Shown: one piece after another, positions 8,686-20,080 of the stretch | Position numbering within the stretch: the first letter of the stretch is position 1 | Layout: every line of letters begins with the position of its first letter | Assembly: GCF_000761545.1 (NCBI RefSeq) | Contig: NZ_JPMY01000001.1 | Span: forward strand, 1 to 58,996 | DNA from: Pseudomonas sp. ML96 | Lineage (GTDB): Bacteria; Pseudomonadota; Gammaproteobacteria; Pseudomonadales; Pseudomonadaceae | Length of the DNA: 58,996 nucleotides | Direction of reading: 5' to 3' | The notes under the pieces: model-generated | Told to the model about the DNA's origin: nothing | What the model saw: the letters and a program-made list of their open reading frames with translations, nothing else | The model's database searches: none | Position numbers and translations under genes: made by a program

Positions 8686-9537
8686 ATGGGCAGTGTGCTG
8701 ACTCGCCATGTTGGTTGGTTTACAGGCTGCCTGCTGGCAACCCTGGCACTCCCGGCCCTCGCCGACGAGGCGGCGCGGCGCTATGGCTGCGAGCAGCCGA
8801 TCCGCCTGGCGTTGTACGAGAACCGGGTGTTCTATCGCGATGGCCAGGGCATCGATCCGGACATGGTCGCCGAGCTGCAGCGTCGCAGCGGCTGCCGCTT
8901 CGAGGTCGGCCTGCTGCCGCGCAGCGAGATCTGGCTGCGCCTACAGAATGGTGGCCTGGACATGGCTACCAGCGGCATCCCAACCGTCGAGCGGCGGCGT
9001 TTCGCTTTCTTCCTGCCTTACATGTACCAGCGCAACAAACTGATAGTGCCGGTGGCACTGGCACCGGGCATCTCCAGCTTCGCCGATTTTCAACGCTTGC
9101 CCGGGGCGCGCCTGGGGGTTGTTACCGGTTACCGGCACGGTTCCTACTTGGACAGCGGGGTGCGCCTGCTGCGTGCTGCGGGCCGGGTTCAGGAATATCC
9201 GGACGACATGGCGCGCTTCACCGCCCTGCAACGTGGTGAGGTGCAGGCGTTGATCGGACATGATCTCAACCTCATAGGCACGTTGCCGGCTGAGGAGCAG
9301 TTGCAGTACCGGGTAATAGACGTGGTGCCGGGACCCTCCATCCCGACCGGCATGGTGCTGGCGCGCAGCCGCTTCAGCGCTCCCCAGGCCGCCGAGTGGT
9401 TGCGCCTGATCGAGAGCATGCGCCTCGATGGCCGCCTCACCGCCATCCTGCGCAGCCATGCGCCAGCACACCTGGCCGAAGAATTGATGAGCAGCGGTTA
9501 TCGCTATGAACTGGCCCGAAGGGACGCACGACCATGA
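8686..9537 (+). CDS. Stand-alone periplasmic solute-binding protein, family 3
   Basis: 283 residues with a Sec signal peptide (GWFTGCLLATLALPALA, cut before DEAARR). The mature part is an SBP_bac_3 fold: PIRLALYENRVFYRDGQGID, the GGLDMATSGIPTVERRR hinge region, RLGVVTGYRHGSYLD and a final ALIGHDLNL. No permease or ATPase is nearby, so transport is unlikely. Its stop overlaps the start of the HD-GYP gene (ATGA), so the two are translationally coupled and probably work as a sensor pair: the binding protein would present a ligand to the periplasmic part of the HD-GYP protein. The ligand is unknown; amino acids or related small polar molecules are usual for the family. Confidence 0.88.
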   Translation: MGSVLTRHVGWFTGCLLATLALPALADEAARRYGCEQPIRLALYENRVFYRDGQGIDPDMVAELQRRSGCRFEVGLLPRSEIWLRLQNGGLDMATSGIPTVERRRFAFFLPYMYQRNKLIVPVALAPGISSFADFQRLPGARLGVVTGYRHGSYLDSGVRLLRAAGRVQEYPDDMARFTALQRGEVQALIGHDLNLIGTLPAEEQLQYRVIDVVPGPSIPTGMVLARSRFSAPQAAEWLRLIESMRLDGRLTAILRSHAPAHLAEELMSSGYRYELARRDARP

Positions 9538-12407
9538 GCAAAGCAGTACGCGGCATATCCCTGCAATTGCTGGTCGCCCTGGCCATCATGCTGAGTACCC
9601 TGGTACTTGGCGGGGCCCTGGCCTGGCAGGGTTACCACGGTATCCAGCAGGCCCTGGTGGCGGCCGCTGGTGATGCAGCTCAGCAGTTCGGCAAGACTAT
9701 CAACGAGCGTGCGCGGCGTCTGATCGACCCGGCACAGAGCAGCATCCGTTTGCTCGCCTACGACCCTGTAGCCCAGGCCGACAACCTGCCACAGCGCCTG
9801 GATAGTCTGCCGCAGCTGGTCGAGAGCCTGGCTGCCAACAAGATGCTCAGTGCCGCCTATGTCGGCTATCCCAATGGCGAATTCCTGCTGGTGCGCCGCC
9901 TGCGTGATCCCGAGCTGCGTCAGCGCTTCGCTGCGCCAGCGTCAACCGCGTTCCTGGTGCAGAGCGTGAGCCAGGGCGAGGGCGGCAGCATGCTCGGCGA
10001 GTGGCGCTTCTATGATCGTGAACTGGCTCTGCTCAAGGCCGAGGTCAAGGCGGATTACCGCTTCGATCCCCGCGAGCGGCCCTGGTTCGTCGAGGCTTCC
10101 GGACGTGCCAGCACGACACTGACCCGGCCCTATGTGTTCTTCACCACCCGTGAGGTGGGTCTGACCCTGGCTCAACGCAGTATCGACGGCGCGGCGGTGC
10201 TGGGCATGGACGCCTCGGTCAACGACCTGGCCAGCGAGACCCAGGATCTGCGCATGACGCCCGGTACCGAGATCGCCGTGGTCGATGGCGAGGGCAGCGT
10301 GGTGGCCTATCCGGATCTGGAACGGGTCATCGTGCACGAGGGCGAGGGGCTGCGTCTGTCACGTATTGCCGAGCTGGGCGTGCCCAGCTTGGAGCGGATG
10401 TTCGCTGATCCACCTGCGGACAGCAGGCCGCGACCGTATGAGATAGACGGCAAGACCTGGTACGGCATGCGCGTGCCGTTGTCGACTTTTACCGAACAGG
10501 ACCTCCAGGTGTTGATCTCGGTACCTGCCGACGAACTGCTGGCCAGCGCACGCCAGGTTCTGTTCGAGCAACTGCTGTGGGCCGCGGCGCTGATTACCGT
10601 GTTGCTGCTGGTCGGCTGGCTGCTGGGCCAGCGTATCGGCAGCCCGCTGCGCACCCTGGCCGAGCAGGTGCGGGCGCTGGCCGGCTTCGACTTCCAGCGG
10701 CAGATCGGCGTGGATTCGCGGGTCAAGGAGGTTGAGGAGCTCAGCCACGTGCTACGGCGCATGTCCGGCACCATTCGCAACTTCCAGTCCATGACCCTGA
10801 GCCTGAGCCGCGAAACCCACCTGGACAAGATGCTGGAGGCGGTGCTGGCGCAGCTGGTCGCGGCGGCGAACGTGCTGGGCGGCGCGGTCTACCTGCATGA
10901 GGACGGCAGCAGCAGTCTGCGCCTGTCCGCCGAATGTGGCGGCCTGGGTTATCCTGAGGCGTTGTGCCTGGGCGAGGGCAGCCGCGAGGAGCTGGCGCAG
11001 GCGGCCGCCAACGAGCTGGAGCTAAAGGGCCATTGCCTGGCCGTGCCGTTGTATGACCGCAGCCACGAGCTGCTCGGCATGCTGGTGCTGCAGGTGCAGG
11101 AGGAGCACGAGCGCGACGAGGTGCGCCAGCCGTTCCGCCGCTTCGTCGAGGAGCTGTCCGGCGCCGCCGCCGTAGCCATCGAGACGCGCCAACTGATCGA
11201 GGCGCAGAAGCGCCTGCTGGACGCCATCATCAAGCTGCTGGCCGATGCCATCGACGCCAAGAGCCCCTATACCGGTGGGCATTGCGAGCGGGTGCCGCAA
11301 CTGGCGCAGATGCTGCTCGACCGGGTGGTGCAGGCCAAGGACGGGCCCTACGCGAGCTTCGCCATGAGCGAGGCCGAACTCTACGAGTTCCGCATTGCCG
11401 CCTGGCTGCACGACTGCGGCAAGGTCACCAGCCCGGAATACGTGGTCGACAAGGCGACCAAGCTGGAGACCCTGTACAACCGCATCCACGAGGTGCGCAT
11501 GCGCTTCGAGGTGCTCTGGCGCGATGCCGAGGTCGAGTACTGGCAGGGCCTGGCCGGTGGCGGCGACCAGGAAGCGCTGCAGCTGACGCTGGAGCGGCGC
11601 CAGGCCGAGCTGCAGGAGGAGTTCGCCTTCGTCGCCGGCGCCAATGTCGGTGGCGAGTTCATGAAGGACGAGGACATCGAGCGCCTGCGCCACATCGGCC
11701 AGCGCCGCTGGCTGCGCCACTTCGATAACCGCCTGGGCATTTCCCACGATGAGTCGGAGCGCTTTGCCGCGGTGCCCCGCGTGCAATTGCCGGTGGAAGA
11801 GCCGCTGCTGGCCGACCGCCCTGAGCACCTGGTGCCCTGGGGCGAGCGCAAGCCGCCGGTGGCCAAGGGCGATCCGCGCAACGTCTGGGGCTTCGATATG
11901 CGCCTGCCGGCCAACGCCTATAACTACGGCGAGCTGTACAACCTGGCCATCCGCCGCGGCACGCTGAACGAGGAAGAGCGTTTCAAGATCAACGAGCACA
12001 TCGTGCAGACCATCATCATGCTCAGCACCCTGCCGTTCCCGCGCCAGCTCAAGCGCGTGCCGACCATCGCCGGCAGCCACCACGAGAAGATGGACGGCAC
12101 CGGCTACCCGCGTCGCCTGGGGCGCGACGAGATGAGCGTGGCCGAGCGGGTAATGGCGATTGCCGACATCTTCGAGGCGTTGACCGCCGCTGACCGCCCG
12201 TACAAGGCGCCGAAGACGCTATCGGAGTCGGTCAAGATTCTCGCCTTCATGGCGCGCGACCAGCATGTCGACGCGCAGCTGTTCCGCCTGTTCCTCAGCA
12301 GCGGGGTGTATCGCGAGTATGGCGAGCGCTTCCTGCGCCCGGAGCAGATCGACGAGGTGGACGTCGACTACTGGCTGGGCCAGGTCGAGCTGGAAGCTCA
12401 GTCCTGA
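9534..12407 (+). CDS. Membrane HD-GYP phosphodiesterase with Cache, HAMP and GAF modules
   Basis: 957 residues. One helix at 8-31 and another near 345-366 enclose a periplasmic dCache-like sensor of about 310 residues. A HAMP segment (IGSPLRTLAEQVRALAGF) and a GAF-like domain (about 425-560) follow. The C-terminal HD-GYP has the motif GGHCERV, HDCGK at 626-630 and HHExxDGxGYP at 849-859, then the usual RVMAIADIFEALTAADRPYK. About 150 residues more than normal lie between the HD and the HHE motifs; the standard EERFKINEHIV helix comes only after this insert. It should hydrolyse c-di-GMP, with activity set by the coupled binding protein and by GAF ligands. It overlaps the convergent transpeptidase-like gene by 10 bases. 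Confidence 0.9.
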   Translation: MSKAVRGISLQLLVALAIMLSTLVLGGALAWQGYHGIQQALVAAAGDAAQQFGKTINERARRLIDPAQSSIRLLAYDPVAQADNLPQRLDSLPQLVESLAANKMLSAAYVGYPNGEFLLVRRLRDPELRQRFAAPASTAFLVQSVSQGEGGSMLGEWRFYDRELALLKAEVKADYRFDPRERPWFVEASGRASTTLTRPYVFFTTREVGLTLAQRSIDGAAVLGMDASVNDLASETQDLRMTPGTEIAVVDGEGSVVAYPDLERVIVHEGEGLRLSRIAELGVPSLERMFADPPADSRPRPYEIDGKTWYGMRVPLSTFTEQDLQVLISVPADELLASARQVLFEQLLWAAALITVLLLVGWLLGQRIGSPLRTLAEQVRALAGFDFQRQIGVDSRVKEVEELSHVLRRMSGTIRNFQSMTLSLSRETHLDKMLEAVLAQLVAAANVLGGAVYLHEDGSSSLRLSAECGGLGYPEALCLGEGSREELAQAAANELELKGHCLAVPLYDRSHELLGMLVLQVQEEHERDEVRQPFRRFVEELSGAAAVAIETRQLIEAQKRLLDAIIKLLADAIDAKSPYTGGHCERVPQLAQMLLDRVVQAKDGPYASFAMSEAELYEFRIAAWLHDCGKVTSPEYVVDKATKLETLYNRIHEVRMRFEVLWRDAEVEYWQGLAGGGDQEALQLTLERRQAELQEEFAFVAGANVGGEFMKDEDIERLRHIGQRRWLRHFDNRLGISHDESERFAAVPRVQLPVEEPLLADRPEHLVPWGERKPPVAKGDPRNVWGFDMRLPANAYNYGELYNLAIRRGTLNEEERFKINEHIVQTIIMLSTLPFPRQLKRVPTIAGSHHEKMDGTGYPRRLGRDEMSVAERVMAIADIFEALTAADRPYKAPKTLSESVKILAFMARDQHVDAQLFRLFLSSGVYREYGERFLRPEQIDEVDVDYWLGQVELEAQS

Positions 12408-13084
12408 CGGGCGATGGTCTGTTCGACCAGGGGGCAGCTGGCGGCGTTGAGGTAGGCGGATTTCTCCAGCCACTCGGCCTGCGGGTAGTAGGCGAACAGG
12501 TAGCTGCCGCGCTGCAGGGCGTCGATCAGCTGGCCGGCGATGGCCGGGCGCACGGCGGGACAGCCCTGGCTGCGACCGAGGCGGCCGAGGCCAGGCACCA
12601 CGCCCGGGTCTGCATAGGCGGCCGAGTGCATGACGATGGCGCGTGCTTCGCTGTTGTCGTTGAAACCCGCTTCCAGGCCGCGCAGGCGCAGGGAGCGACC
12701 GTGCTTGCCGCTGTAGGTCTGGCCGGTCTGGAACAGGCCGAGGGACGACTGGTAGCTGTTGGGGCGGTTGGAGAAGCTGGTCGGCACGTCGGCGCCGCTG
12801 TTCTTGCCATGGGTCACCCACTCTTCGAACAGCAGCTTGCGCGCGGCCAGGTCGAAGACCCACAGGCGCTTCTGCCGCGAAGGGCGCGAGTAGTCGATCA
12901 CGGTCAGCAGCTGCTCGACCTTGCCCTGGCCGGCGCACTGGTAGGCGGTAAGCGCCAGTTTCAGCGCGACGGGGTTGGCCTGCGGGGCCAGGCGCTGCAG
13001 CGTTTCGACATTGGGCAGCGTGGCGGCTTGGGCCAGGCCGGAGAAGATCAGGACGACGAAGGCTGCAGCCAGTCGATTCAGCAT
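12398..13084 (-). CDS. Murein L,D-transpeptidase catalytic-domain family protein (YkuD_2-like)
   Basis: 228 residues from the ATG at 13084, with a Sec signal peptide (LAAAFVVLIFSGLAQA). The conserved blocks are LWVFDLAARKLLFEEWVTHG, SSLGLFQTGQTYSGKHG, ARAIVMHSAAYAD and the catalytic LGRSQGCPAVRP, which matches the YkuD_2 family (His in the HSA block and Cys in SQGC). These periplasmic proteins are thought to act on peptidoglycan cross-links, but the branch is little studied. It lies 73 bases downstream of a second L,D-transpeptidase gene on the same strand, suggesting one cell-wall unit. Confidence 0.88.
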   Translation of the reverse strand: MLNRLAAAFVVLIFSGLAQAATLPNVETLQRLAPQANPVALKLALTAYQCAGQGKVEQLLTVIDYSRPSRQKRLWVFDLAARKLLFEEWVTHGKNSGADVPTSFSNRPNSYQSSLGLFQTGQTYSGKHGRSLRLRGLEAGFNDNSEARAIVMHSAAYADPGVVPGLGRLGRSQGCPAVRPAIAGQLIDALQRGSYLFAYYPQAEWLEKSAYLNAASCPLVEQTIARQD

Positions 13085-13157
13085 CGAAGGAATACCTGCA
13101 CGGAGCGTGGGGCTATGAATGCGGGCGCATTCTGCTCGAAATTTGTCCAACTGCCGA

Positions 13158-14186
13158 TCATTTTTTGACCGGCGGCGCAGTTTCCTCGGGTTCGGTGTTG
13201 ATCACCGTCATTTGTCCGTCGCTGCGGGTCTCGCGGCTGGCGCTGAGGTCGGTGATCACCAGGGTGGTGCCGATGTCCATCGCGTCATGCAGCTGGCGCA
13301 GGAAGTCCTTGTCGACGCTGACATGGCCGAGCTGGTCGGCCGGCGTGCCGCCCGCCTGCGGGTCGCTCAGGGCCACGGCGGACCAGCGCAGCGGCGGCGC
13401 CGGGTCGAACTCGCTGGCTGGCGGCTTCTGCAGCAGGGAGAACACCGCCATGCCGTGCGGCAGCTGGGTGCCGCTGGCCAGCACCGGCGCCGAGCCGATC
13501 AGCTCGCCGCCACGGAACACGTAGACGCGCAGGTCGGCGCGGCTGATCAGGATCGACAGTGGACCGTGATCGCTGCCAGGGTCGTTCAGGTAGGTGCTGC
13601 CGGCGACCTGTGGTTCGCCCGCTGGCTTGCCGTCGGCCACCAGCGGCGCCAGCAGGCCGGGGTGGTTCACCTCGCTCGGTGCGCTGTGGCTGTCGGTGAT
13701 GACCACCGTGGTGCTGCCGAAGCCGGTGATCTCGTAGAGCTTCTTGGCGAACTCCAGCGGCAGGTGCACGCAGCCGTGGGAGCTCGGATAGCCGGGCAGG
13801 CTACCCGCATGCAGGGCGACGCCATCCCAGGTCAGGCGCTGCATGTAGGGCATCGGCGCGCTGTTGTAGAGGGTCGAACGGTGGCTGACGCTCTTCTGCA
13901 GGATGGTGAACACCCCGGTGGGCGTGTCCTTGCCGGGGCGGCCGGTGCTGACCGTGGTGACGCCGATGACGATGCCGTTGCGGTAGATGTAGGCGCGTTG
14001 CTCGGTGAGGCTGACCACCAGGGTGATCGGGCCTTGCGGCGAGACTTCCGGGTACCACAGGTACTGCCCCGGCTTGAGCGTCTTCAGCTCCTCGCGCAGC
14101 TGGTCGGCGGCGGGCAGCTTGAGTGGCTCGCCGTTGGCGAGCATGGGCAGGAACAGGGCCAGGCAGGCCAGTAGCAGGCGTGTCAT
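13158..14186 (-). CDS. L,D-transpeptidase with a degenerate second YkuD domain
   Basis: 342 residues from the ATG at 14186 (GGGGAA site just upstream; the TTG four codons earlier overlaps that site). A signal peptide precedes a YkuD domain with the catalytic signature HAGSLPGYPSSHGCVHLP at about 150-167. The C-terminal half repeats the layout: GPITLVVSLTEQRAYIYRNG in copy one is matched by GPLSILISRADLRVYVFRGG in copy two, GVFTILQK by AVFSLLQK and TTVVITD by TTLVITD. The second copy has no HxG or SHGC, so it cannot catalyse and may bind substrate or a partner. It is upstream of the YkuD_2 gene and downstream of lpxH, all on the minus strand. Confidence 0.9.
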   Translation of the reverse strand: MTRLLLACLALFLPMLANGEPLKLPAADQLREELKTLKPGQYLWYPEVSPQGPITLVVSLTEQRAYIYRNGIVIGVTTVSTGRPGKDTPTGVFTILQKSVSHRSTLYNSAPMPYMQRLTWDGVALHAGSLPGYPSSHGCVHLPLEFAKKLYEITGFGSTTVVITDSHSAPSEVNHPGLLAPLVADGKPAGEPQVAGSTYLNDPGSDHGPLSILISRADLRVYVFRGGELIGSAPVLASGTQLPHGMAVFSLLQKPPASEFDPAPPLRWSAVALSDPQAGGTPADQLGHVSVDKDFLRQLHDAMDIGTTLVITDLSASRETRSDGQMTVINTEPEETAPPVKK

Positions 14187-14237
14187 CGCTTCCCCCAAGC
14201 AATGGCTTTGAGGGCAGCTTAGCAGGCGAGCCGCGAG

Positions 14238-14957
14238 CTAGAGCGGGAAGGGCACCTGATTCAGGCCCTGATCATCTACCTGCAGGGCCCAGCCCTGTTT
14301 GTCCCAGTCGCCGAGGACGATGCGCCGGGCCGGCTGGCCGTTCACCTGCAGCTCGTGCACGGCGGGGCGGTGAGTGTGACCGTGAATCAGCGTGCGCACA
14401 CCATGCTCGGCCATGATCCGCGGCACTTCGTCCGGAGTCACGTCGATGATCTCGCGGGCCTTCATGCTGGTCTGCGCGCGGCTCTCGCTGCGCAGCTTGC
14501 GCGCCAGCTTGTGGCGGGTGGTCAACGGCAGGTTGCGCAGGATGAACAGGCTGAGCGGGTTGCGCAGCAGGCGGCGCAGCTTCATGTAGCCGACGTCCAG
14601 GGTACACAGGCTGTCGCCGTGCATCAGCAGCACCGGTTCGCCATTGAACTGCACGGTGCTCGGCTCTTTCAGCAGGGTGCAACCGGCTTCGCGGCAGAAG
14701 GCGCGGCTGATGAGGAAATCGCGGTTGCCGTGCATCAGGAAGATGCGCGTACCGGCATTGCTCAACTCGCGCAGGGCGCGGGCGATGCTGTGCTGGAAGG
14801 GCGACATGCCGTCGTCGCCGATCCAGGCCTCGAAGAAGTCGCCGAGGATGTACAGCGCCTCGGCCCCGCGGGCGCGGGTCTGCAGGAAATGCAGAAACGC
14901 CCGGGTGATGTCCGGGCGTTTCTCTTCCAGGTGCAGATCGGAGATCAGCAGGATCAT
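14238..14957 (-). CDS. lpxH: UDP-2,3-diacylglucosamine pyrophosphohydrolase
   Basis: 239 residues, the usual LpxH length. The calcineurin-like metallophosphoesterase motifs are all present: ISDLHL at 5-10, [11 protein letters not shown] near 40, HGNRDFLI near 80, HGDSLCT near 114 and HGHTHRPA near 195. LpxH removes UMP from UDP-2,3-diacylglucosamine to give lipid X in lipid A synthesis, acting at the inner membrane face. The start is 4 bases after the ppiB stop, so the two are cotranscribed, as in P. aeruginosa. Confidence 0.97.
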   Translation of the reverse strand: MILLISDLHLEEKRPDITRAFLHFLQTRARGAEALYILGDFFEAWIGDDGMSPFQHSIARALRELSNAGTRIFLMHGNRDFLISRAFCREAGCTLLKEPSTVQFNGEPVLLMHGDSLCTLDVGYMKLRRLLRNPLSLFILRNLPLTTRHKLARKLRSESRAQTSMKAREIIDVTPDEVPRIMAEHGVRTLIHGHTHRPAVHELQVNGQPARRIVLGDWDKQGWALQVDDQGLNQVPFPL

Positions 14958-14961
14958 CGAA

Positions 14962-15456
14962 TCACTCGACGATTTCGGCCTTCTCGATGATCACGTCTTC
15001 CACCGGTACGTCCTGGTGGCCGGACTTCATGGTGGTGGCTACACCCTTGATCTTCTCGACCACGTCCATGCCCTCGGTCACCTGGCCGAACACGGCGTAG
15101 CCCCAACCCTGCATGGTCGGTGCGCTGTGGTCGAGGAAGGTGTTGTCGGCGACGTTGATGAAGAACTGCGCGGAGGCCGAGTGCGGGTCCATGGTACGGG
15201 CCATGGCGACGGTGCCGACCTTGTTGGAGACGCCGTTGTTGGCCTCGTTCTTGATCGGGGCGCGGGTGGATTTCTGCTTCATGCCCGGCTCGAAACCGCC
15301 GCCCTGGATCATGAAGTTGCTGATCACGCGGTGGAACACAGTGCCGTTGTAGTGGCCGTCACGCACGTATTGCTCGAAGTTGGCGGCGGTTTCCGGGGCC
15401 TTGTCGGCGAACAGTTCCAGGGTGATGACGCCATGGTTGGTGTGCAGCTTGATCAT
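14962..15456 (-). CDS. ppiB: Cytoplasmic peptidyl-prolyl cis-trans isomerase, cyclophilin type
   Basis: 164 residues. A compact cyclophilin without a signal peptide: [19 protein letters not shown] holds the catalytic Arg, and [13 protein letters not shown] and [17 protein letters not shown] are standard. The start at 15456 ([16 protein letters not shown]) matches PpiB proteins; an upstream in-frame extension of 19 arginine-rich codons is not conserved. It is divergent from glnS and leads the ppiB-lpxH unit. Confidence 0.96.
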   Translation of the reverse strand: MIKLHTNHGVITLELFADKAPETAANFEQYVRDGHYNGTVFHRVISNFMIQGGGFEPGMKQKSTRAPIKNEANNGVSNKVGTVAMARTMDPHSASAQFFINVADNTFLDHSAPTMQGWGYAVFGQVTEGMDVVEKIKGVATTMKSGHQDVPVEDVIIEKAEIVE

Positions 15457-15629
15457 GGAGATGCGCTCTCGAATTCGGGCAAGGCGGGCAGGGCGGCGGC
15501 GCGTTCGCGCCAAAAGGCCACTCCCGGTCGCTTTGCGGCTGTCAGGGGGTTGACGGGTTGGGTATCATACGGGCTTTGTCTCGACCGGCCTACCTCCCGC
15601 GCGGAGGCCGCACCGCATCTAAGGACACC

Positions 15630-18683
<3,054 letters not shown>

Positions 18684-18699
18684 GCGGCTGCGTTGCATG

Positions 18700-18727
18700 A
18701 AAAAGGCCGCTCTCGAGCGGCCTTTTT
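18700..18727. terminator. Bidirectional terminator between cysS and the MFS gene
   Basis: GGCCGCTC at 18705-18712 pairs with GAGCGGCC at 18715-18722, flanked by an A-run and a T-run of five bases, so it can end transcription both from cysS and from the convergent MFS gene. Confidence 0.9.
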
Positions 18728-18746
18728 CATGGCTGGCGAAGGGTGG

Positions 18747-19976
18747 CTAGCGGTTGTCGAAGCGGGTCACCACCAGCATCTGCACTAGCGCCATGCCGAT
18801 CAGGAAGGCGATCACCAGGCCCCAGCTGCCCTGTGCGCTGTGGATCAGCGCCACGGCCGTCATGGCCAGGGCCGAACCGATATTGCCGACCACCACCAAC
18901 AGGGCGTTGGCGCTGGCCGCCTGCTCGGTGCCGACCAGCTCTTCAGCCAGCGTCAGCAGCAGGGCATAGCAGGGCAGCTGGCACAGGCCGAGCAGCGCCG
19001 CATAGAGCGTAGCCGCGGCTTGGCTCTGGGCATGGAACAGCAGCCAGATGGTGCTGATCACGCCGACGCCGCAGCCTAGCAGCACGCGCTTTCTGCTCTT
19101 CAGTCGTTGCGCCAGCGGCTCCACCAGCAGCGAGCCGAACACGCCGCCAGCGATCAGCAGCATGCCCGTGATGGCCAGGGCGCTGGCGTCCAGGCCATTG
19201 CCGGCGAGTATCGGTTCCAGGCACAGGGTCAGCGCATTGAACAGGCCGAAGCCCAGCAGTGCCGCCAGTAGCAGCGCCCCCAGGCCGGGGGTATAGAGCA
19301 GGTCGAGCCAGCCGGGGCGCGCGCTTTGTGCCTGGCTGGTGCTGGCGGGCTTGCCTCGCTCGCCGCTGCAGAGAATGAACAGTGCACTGGGCACTAGAGA
19401 CGCCAGGGCCAGGCCGCTCAGGGTAGCCTGCAGGCCGTAGCTGGCGAACAGCAGCGGTGGCAGGCCCAGGCCAAGGGCGAGGCCGGCGAACATGCCGGCG
19501 GTGCTCAGGCCGATGGCCTTGCCGCGTTCTGCCTCGGGGAACCATTCCGCGGCCATCTTGGCGGCGCCGGTGATGATCAGCGGCTGGCCCAGGGCAATCA
19601 GCAACTGGCCGAGCATCAGGCCGGCGAAGGTCTCGCTGGCCAGGCGCACGGGCACGGCCAGGGCCATCAGGGCGATGCCGAGATGGGTGCCATGGCGGAA
19701 GCCGAAACGGTCGATGAAGCGCCCCGCCGGCAGCGACAGCAGCACGCAGAAGATGGGGAAGATCAGCACGCCGGCGCTGGCCTGCAGCTCCGACAAACCA
19801 TACAGCTGCTGGATATGCGACAGCAGGGGAATCAGGTTGGTGACCAGCAGCTGGTTGAAGCACAGCACCAGCGTGTAGCTGGCGGCCACCAGCCAGCGCT
19901 TATGCCGCAGCAGGCCCGGCAGGCCTGGGCTGGCGGCTTGGGTTTGCGGGCTCGATTCGGTCGGCAGTCTGTCCAT
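18747..19976 (-). CDS. Major facilitator superfamily transporter
   Basis: 409 residues with about 12 hydrophobic helices. The MFS loop 2-3 motif is recognisable as GRFIDRFGFRHGTHLG near residue 90, and a longer central loop near 215-235 separates the two six-helix halves. The sequence resembles the sugar-phosphate/cyanate (NarK-CynX-like) branches, but the substrate cannot be read. The ATG at 19976 was chosen over a GTG at 19994, which has no ribosome-binding site. It starts the block that separates cysS from folD. Confidence 0.85.
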   Translation of the reverse strand: MDRLPTESSPQTQAASPGLPGLLRHKRWLVAASYTLVLCFNQLLVTNLIPLLSHIQQLYGLSELQASAGVLIFPIFCVLLSLPAGRFIDRFGFRHGTHLGIALMALAVPVRLASETFAGLMLGQLLIALGQPLIITGAAKMAAEWFPEAERGKAIGLSTAGMFAGLALGLGLPPLLFASYGLQATLSGLALASLVPSALFILCSGERGKPASTSQAQSARPGWLDLLYTPGLGALLLAALLGFGLFNALTLCLEPILAGNGLDASALAITGMLLIAGGVFGSLLVEPLAQRLKSRKRVLLGCGVGVISTIWLLFHAQSQAAATLYAALLGLCQLPCYALLLTLAEELVGTEQAASANALLVVVGNIGSALAMTAVALIHSAQGSWGLVIAFLIGMALVQMLVVTRFDNR

Positions 19977-20080
19977 CGTCTGCGGTTGCCTCACTGCATG
20001 GCTGGGGCCTGAGCGAGCGCCAAGGCTTCAGCGAAGGTAGCGGGGCGACGGGCATCTGCCTAGCCGGACGATGTGCTTTT

